Below, piece after piece: positions 62,170 through 64,000 of a DNA stretch of 64,000 bases. The DNA comes from Epiperipatus broadwayi. Lineage: Eukaryota; Onychophora; Udeonychophora; Euonychophora; Peripatidae. The translations under genes and the position numbers were made by a program. Where the stretch lies: contig JAQFVV010012441.1 of the NCBI GenBank assembly GCA_028023455.1, positions 3,593,911 to 3,657,910 on the forward strand, read 5' to 3'. Each line of letters opens with the position of its first letter. Position 1 is the first letter of the stretch. The notes under the pieces are model-generated. The model ran no database searches and was not told the origin of the DNA. It saw only the letters and a program-made list of their open reading frames with translations.

Positions 62170-62942
62170 GTCAGGGTAGGTTCAGACACTAGATCTAAAA
62201 ATACCAACCCAAAGCTAAGCACTTAGCTAAAAGTTATCTATTGAGTGGAAAATCTGAAATTTTCAGACATGTACATGTCTTCAAACTCAGCTATCCAACT
62301 CAAATAGCTATATGGGGCTGATAGATCTTCAGCCATGCCATATAGTAGTAGTCATATCAATATAAAATTGCATAAGACTTTTTGGCATAGACTATAAATA
62401 GTCAAAATAAAAGTCATAGATCAATTCATAGATCACATGACCCTATCTCTTAAGCTTGTAAGTTATAAACAGTGAGGATTGCCAATTCCTCTACAAGCTT
62501 TATGATAAATGCTTAGCCAGAGCCAGCACTTAAAATATCTCCGTCTTTCGTGCTTTGGCACTCCTCAGAGAGGTGTCAGGATAGGTTCAGACCCTAGATC
62601 TAAAAATACCAACCCAAAGCTAAGCACTTAGCTAAAAGTTATCTATTGAGTGGAAAATCTGAAATTTTCAGACATGTACATGTCTTCAAATCCAGCTATC
62701 CAACTCAAATAGCTATATGGGGCTGATAGATCTTCAGCCATGCCATATAGTAGTAGTCATAGCAATATAAAATTGCATAAGTTTTTGGCAGAGACTATAA
62801 ATAGTCAAAATAAAGTCATAGATCATTCATAGATCACATGACCCTATCTCTTGCTTGTAAGTTATAAACAGTGAGGATTGCCAATTCCTCTACAGCTTTA
62901 TGATAAATGCTTAGCCAGAGCCGACAAAATATCTCCGTCAGA

Positions 62943-62982
62943 ACCCCTGACCGTTTCGTGCTTTGGCACTCCTCAGAGAGGT
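62943..62982 (-). ncRNA. Hammerhead ribozyme, type I, family E (E3)
   Basis: CTGAGGA (complement 62970-62976), perfect stem II GTGC/GCAC, GAAA (complement 62954-62957), shortened stem III ACGGT, H17 = C (complement at 62949), stem I ACCTCT/AGGGGT. The core is intact; stem III has lost three bases relative to E1. Confidence 0.8.
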
Positions 62983-63779
62983 GTCAGGGAGGTTCAGACA
63001 CTGCTAAAAATACCAACCTGTGACTATGACTTTATTTTGACTATTTAAGTCTCTGCCAAAAGTCTTATGCATTTTATATTGCTATGACTACTACTATGTG
63101 GCATGGCTGAAGACTATCAGCCCCAAATGCTATTTGAGTTGGTAGCTGGGTTTGAAGACATGTACATGTCTGAAAATTTCAGATTTTCCACTTAATAGAT
63201 AACTTTAGCTAAGTGCTTAGCTTTGGGTTGGTTTTTAGACTAGTGTCTGAACTACCTGACACCCTCTGGGCAAAGCGAAACGGTCAGGGGTTTGGGGAGG
63301 GGTTCCTGACAGAGATATTTTAAGTGCTGGCTCTGGCTAAGCATTTATCATAAAGCTTGTAGAGGAATTGGCAATCCTCACTGTTTATAACTTACAAGCA
63401 AGAGATAGGGTCATGGATCTATGAATTGATCTATGACTTTTATTTTGACTATTTATAGTCTCTGCCAAAAGTCTTATGCAATTTTATATTGCTATGACTA
63501 CTACTATATGGTATGGCGAAGCTATCAGCCCCTAAGCTATTTGGGTTGGATAGCTGGGTTTGAGACTGACATGTCTGAAAATTCAGATTTTCCACTCAAT
63601 AGATAACTTTAGCTAAGTGCTTAGCTTTGGGTTGGTATTTTAGATCTGGTCTGAACCTACTGACACCCTCGAGGGTGCCAGCATGAGGTCAGGGGTTTGG
63701 GGAGGTCGACGGATATTTTATGCTGGTCTGGCTAGCACTACCAAGCTTGAGGGTGGCACTGTTAAACTAAGAAAACATA

Positions 63780-64000
63780 TTTTAAACAATTTCTACCACC
63801 ATATTAATCTATTTAAACGTTAGATATGTTTTTAAATTTATATACTTCTTTTATATATGTATATTATTCAATCTATATTAACCGTATATGTGAATAATCA
63901 CGTCCCTGATTTTAACATTAAAAATATATCATATTTTATCAAAAGATTATTTGGGTAAACATTTCTATTAAATTTCCTTTTCCATTTTTAAAAGTAACAA
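63780..64000. other. No recognisable feature
   Basis: AT-rich flank to the end of the window. Confidence 0.5.

Larger units (their letters stand above)
61977..63764. mobile_element. Family E hammerhead array: direct units then inverted units, one insertion
   Basis: A 1,788-bp array bounded as a whole by a perfect 15-bp TSD, AACTAAGAAAACATA (61962-61976, 63765-63779). Direct units start GTCATAGATC at 61978, 62413 and 62815 (periods about 435 and 402). The third is cut at about 63020 and the sequence switches to inverted units (about 63021-63440 and 63441-63740). Unit landmarks: AGTTATAAACAGTGAGGATT, TTAGCCAGAGCCAGCACTT, AAGCTAAGCACTTAGCTAAA, GACATGTACATGTC. Each unit carries hammerhead sequence on the minus strand of the direct units. 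Copies E1 and E3 are complete. E2 (62547-62577) has lost its 3' half; the two inverted copies (about 63256-63295 and 63662-63700) have deletions in the core. Confidence 0.92.

Overview
This is a gene-poor, very AT-rich eukaryotic window, almost certainly from an invertebrate animal. It has no dense coding, ribosome-binding sites or operons. Every coding trace I can recognise is a decayed retroelement: Penelope-like elements with reverse transcriptase (RT) plus GIY-YIG endonuclease, RTE-like LINE 3' ends, two other LINE RT types, and a possible ORF1 or gag relic. It also holds tRNA-derived SINEs, non-autonomous hAT elements and simple repeats. I cannot name the species and see no convincing host exon.

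The main result is an unusual concentration of hammerhead-ribozyme motifs inside short repeats. By eye I find five clear hammerhead families (A-E) and a possible sixth (F), about 30 copies in 64 kb counting decayed ones, and about a dozen with an intact core (CUGANGA, a stem II, GAAA, a minimal stem III, then H17). All are type I hammerheads with a very short, usually self-complementary stem III such as ACTAGT, ATGCAT, ATACGTAT or ACCATGGT. This is the form known from Penelope-like elements and small metazoan retrozymes. Most host repeats are flanked by 10-16 bp target-site duplications (TSDs), so they moved by retrotransposition. Many are head-to-head inverted copies.

Layout. 1-6.2 kb: two Penelope-like relics in opposite orientations, with family A and B elements inserted in and between them, and one SINE. 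6.4-14.9 kb: family D cluster; family A inside a larger inverted repeat; family B next to a LINE RT relic; another family A; a direct tandem pair of family C whose hammerheads lie 414 bp apart; an RTE 3' end. 15-32 kb: mostly unrecognised AT-rich sequence with one SINE, two large palindromes and a 1.2 kb element with perfect terminal inverted repeats. 32-37 kb: RTE fragments, a 460-bp hAT element with a perfect 8-bp TSD, a family C relic and a LINE C-terminus. 38 kb: a ~0.7 kb tetranucleotide array. 40-46 kb: nearly featureless. 46-58 kb: several family A, B and C elements, SINEs, a second hAT element and a minisatellite. 59-61.4 kb: a long LINE relic (minus strand) interrupted by a family A element. 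62-63.8 kb: a family E array of about 435-bp hammerhead-bearing units, direct then inverted, bounded as a whole by a perfect 15-bp TSD.

How it fits together (inference): the hammerhead repeats are non-autonomous. The Penelope-like elements, or one of the LINEs, are the plausible suppliers of reverse transcriptase. Ribozyme self-cleavage of tandem transcripts could give unit-length, possibly circular RNAs that are then copied back into the genome.
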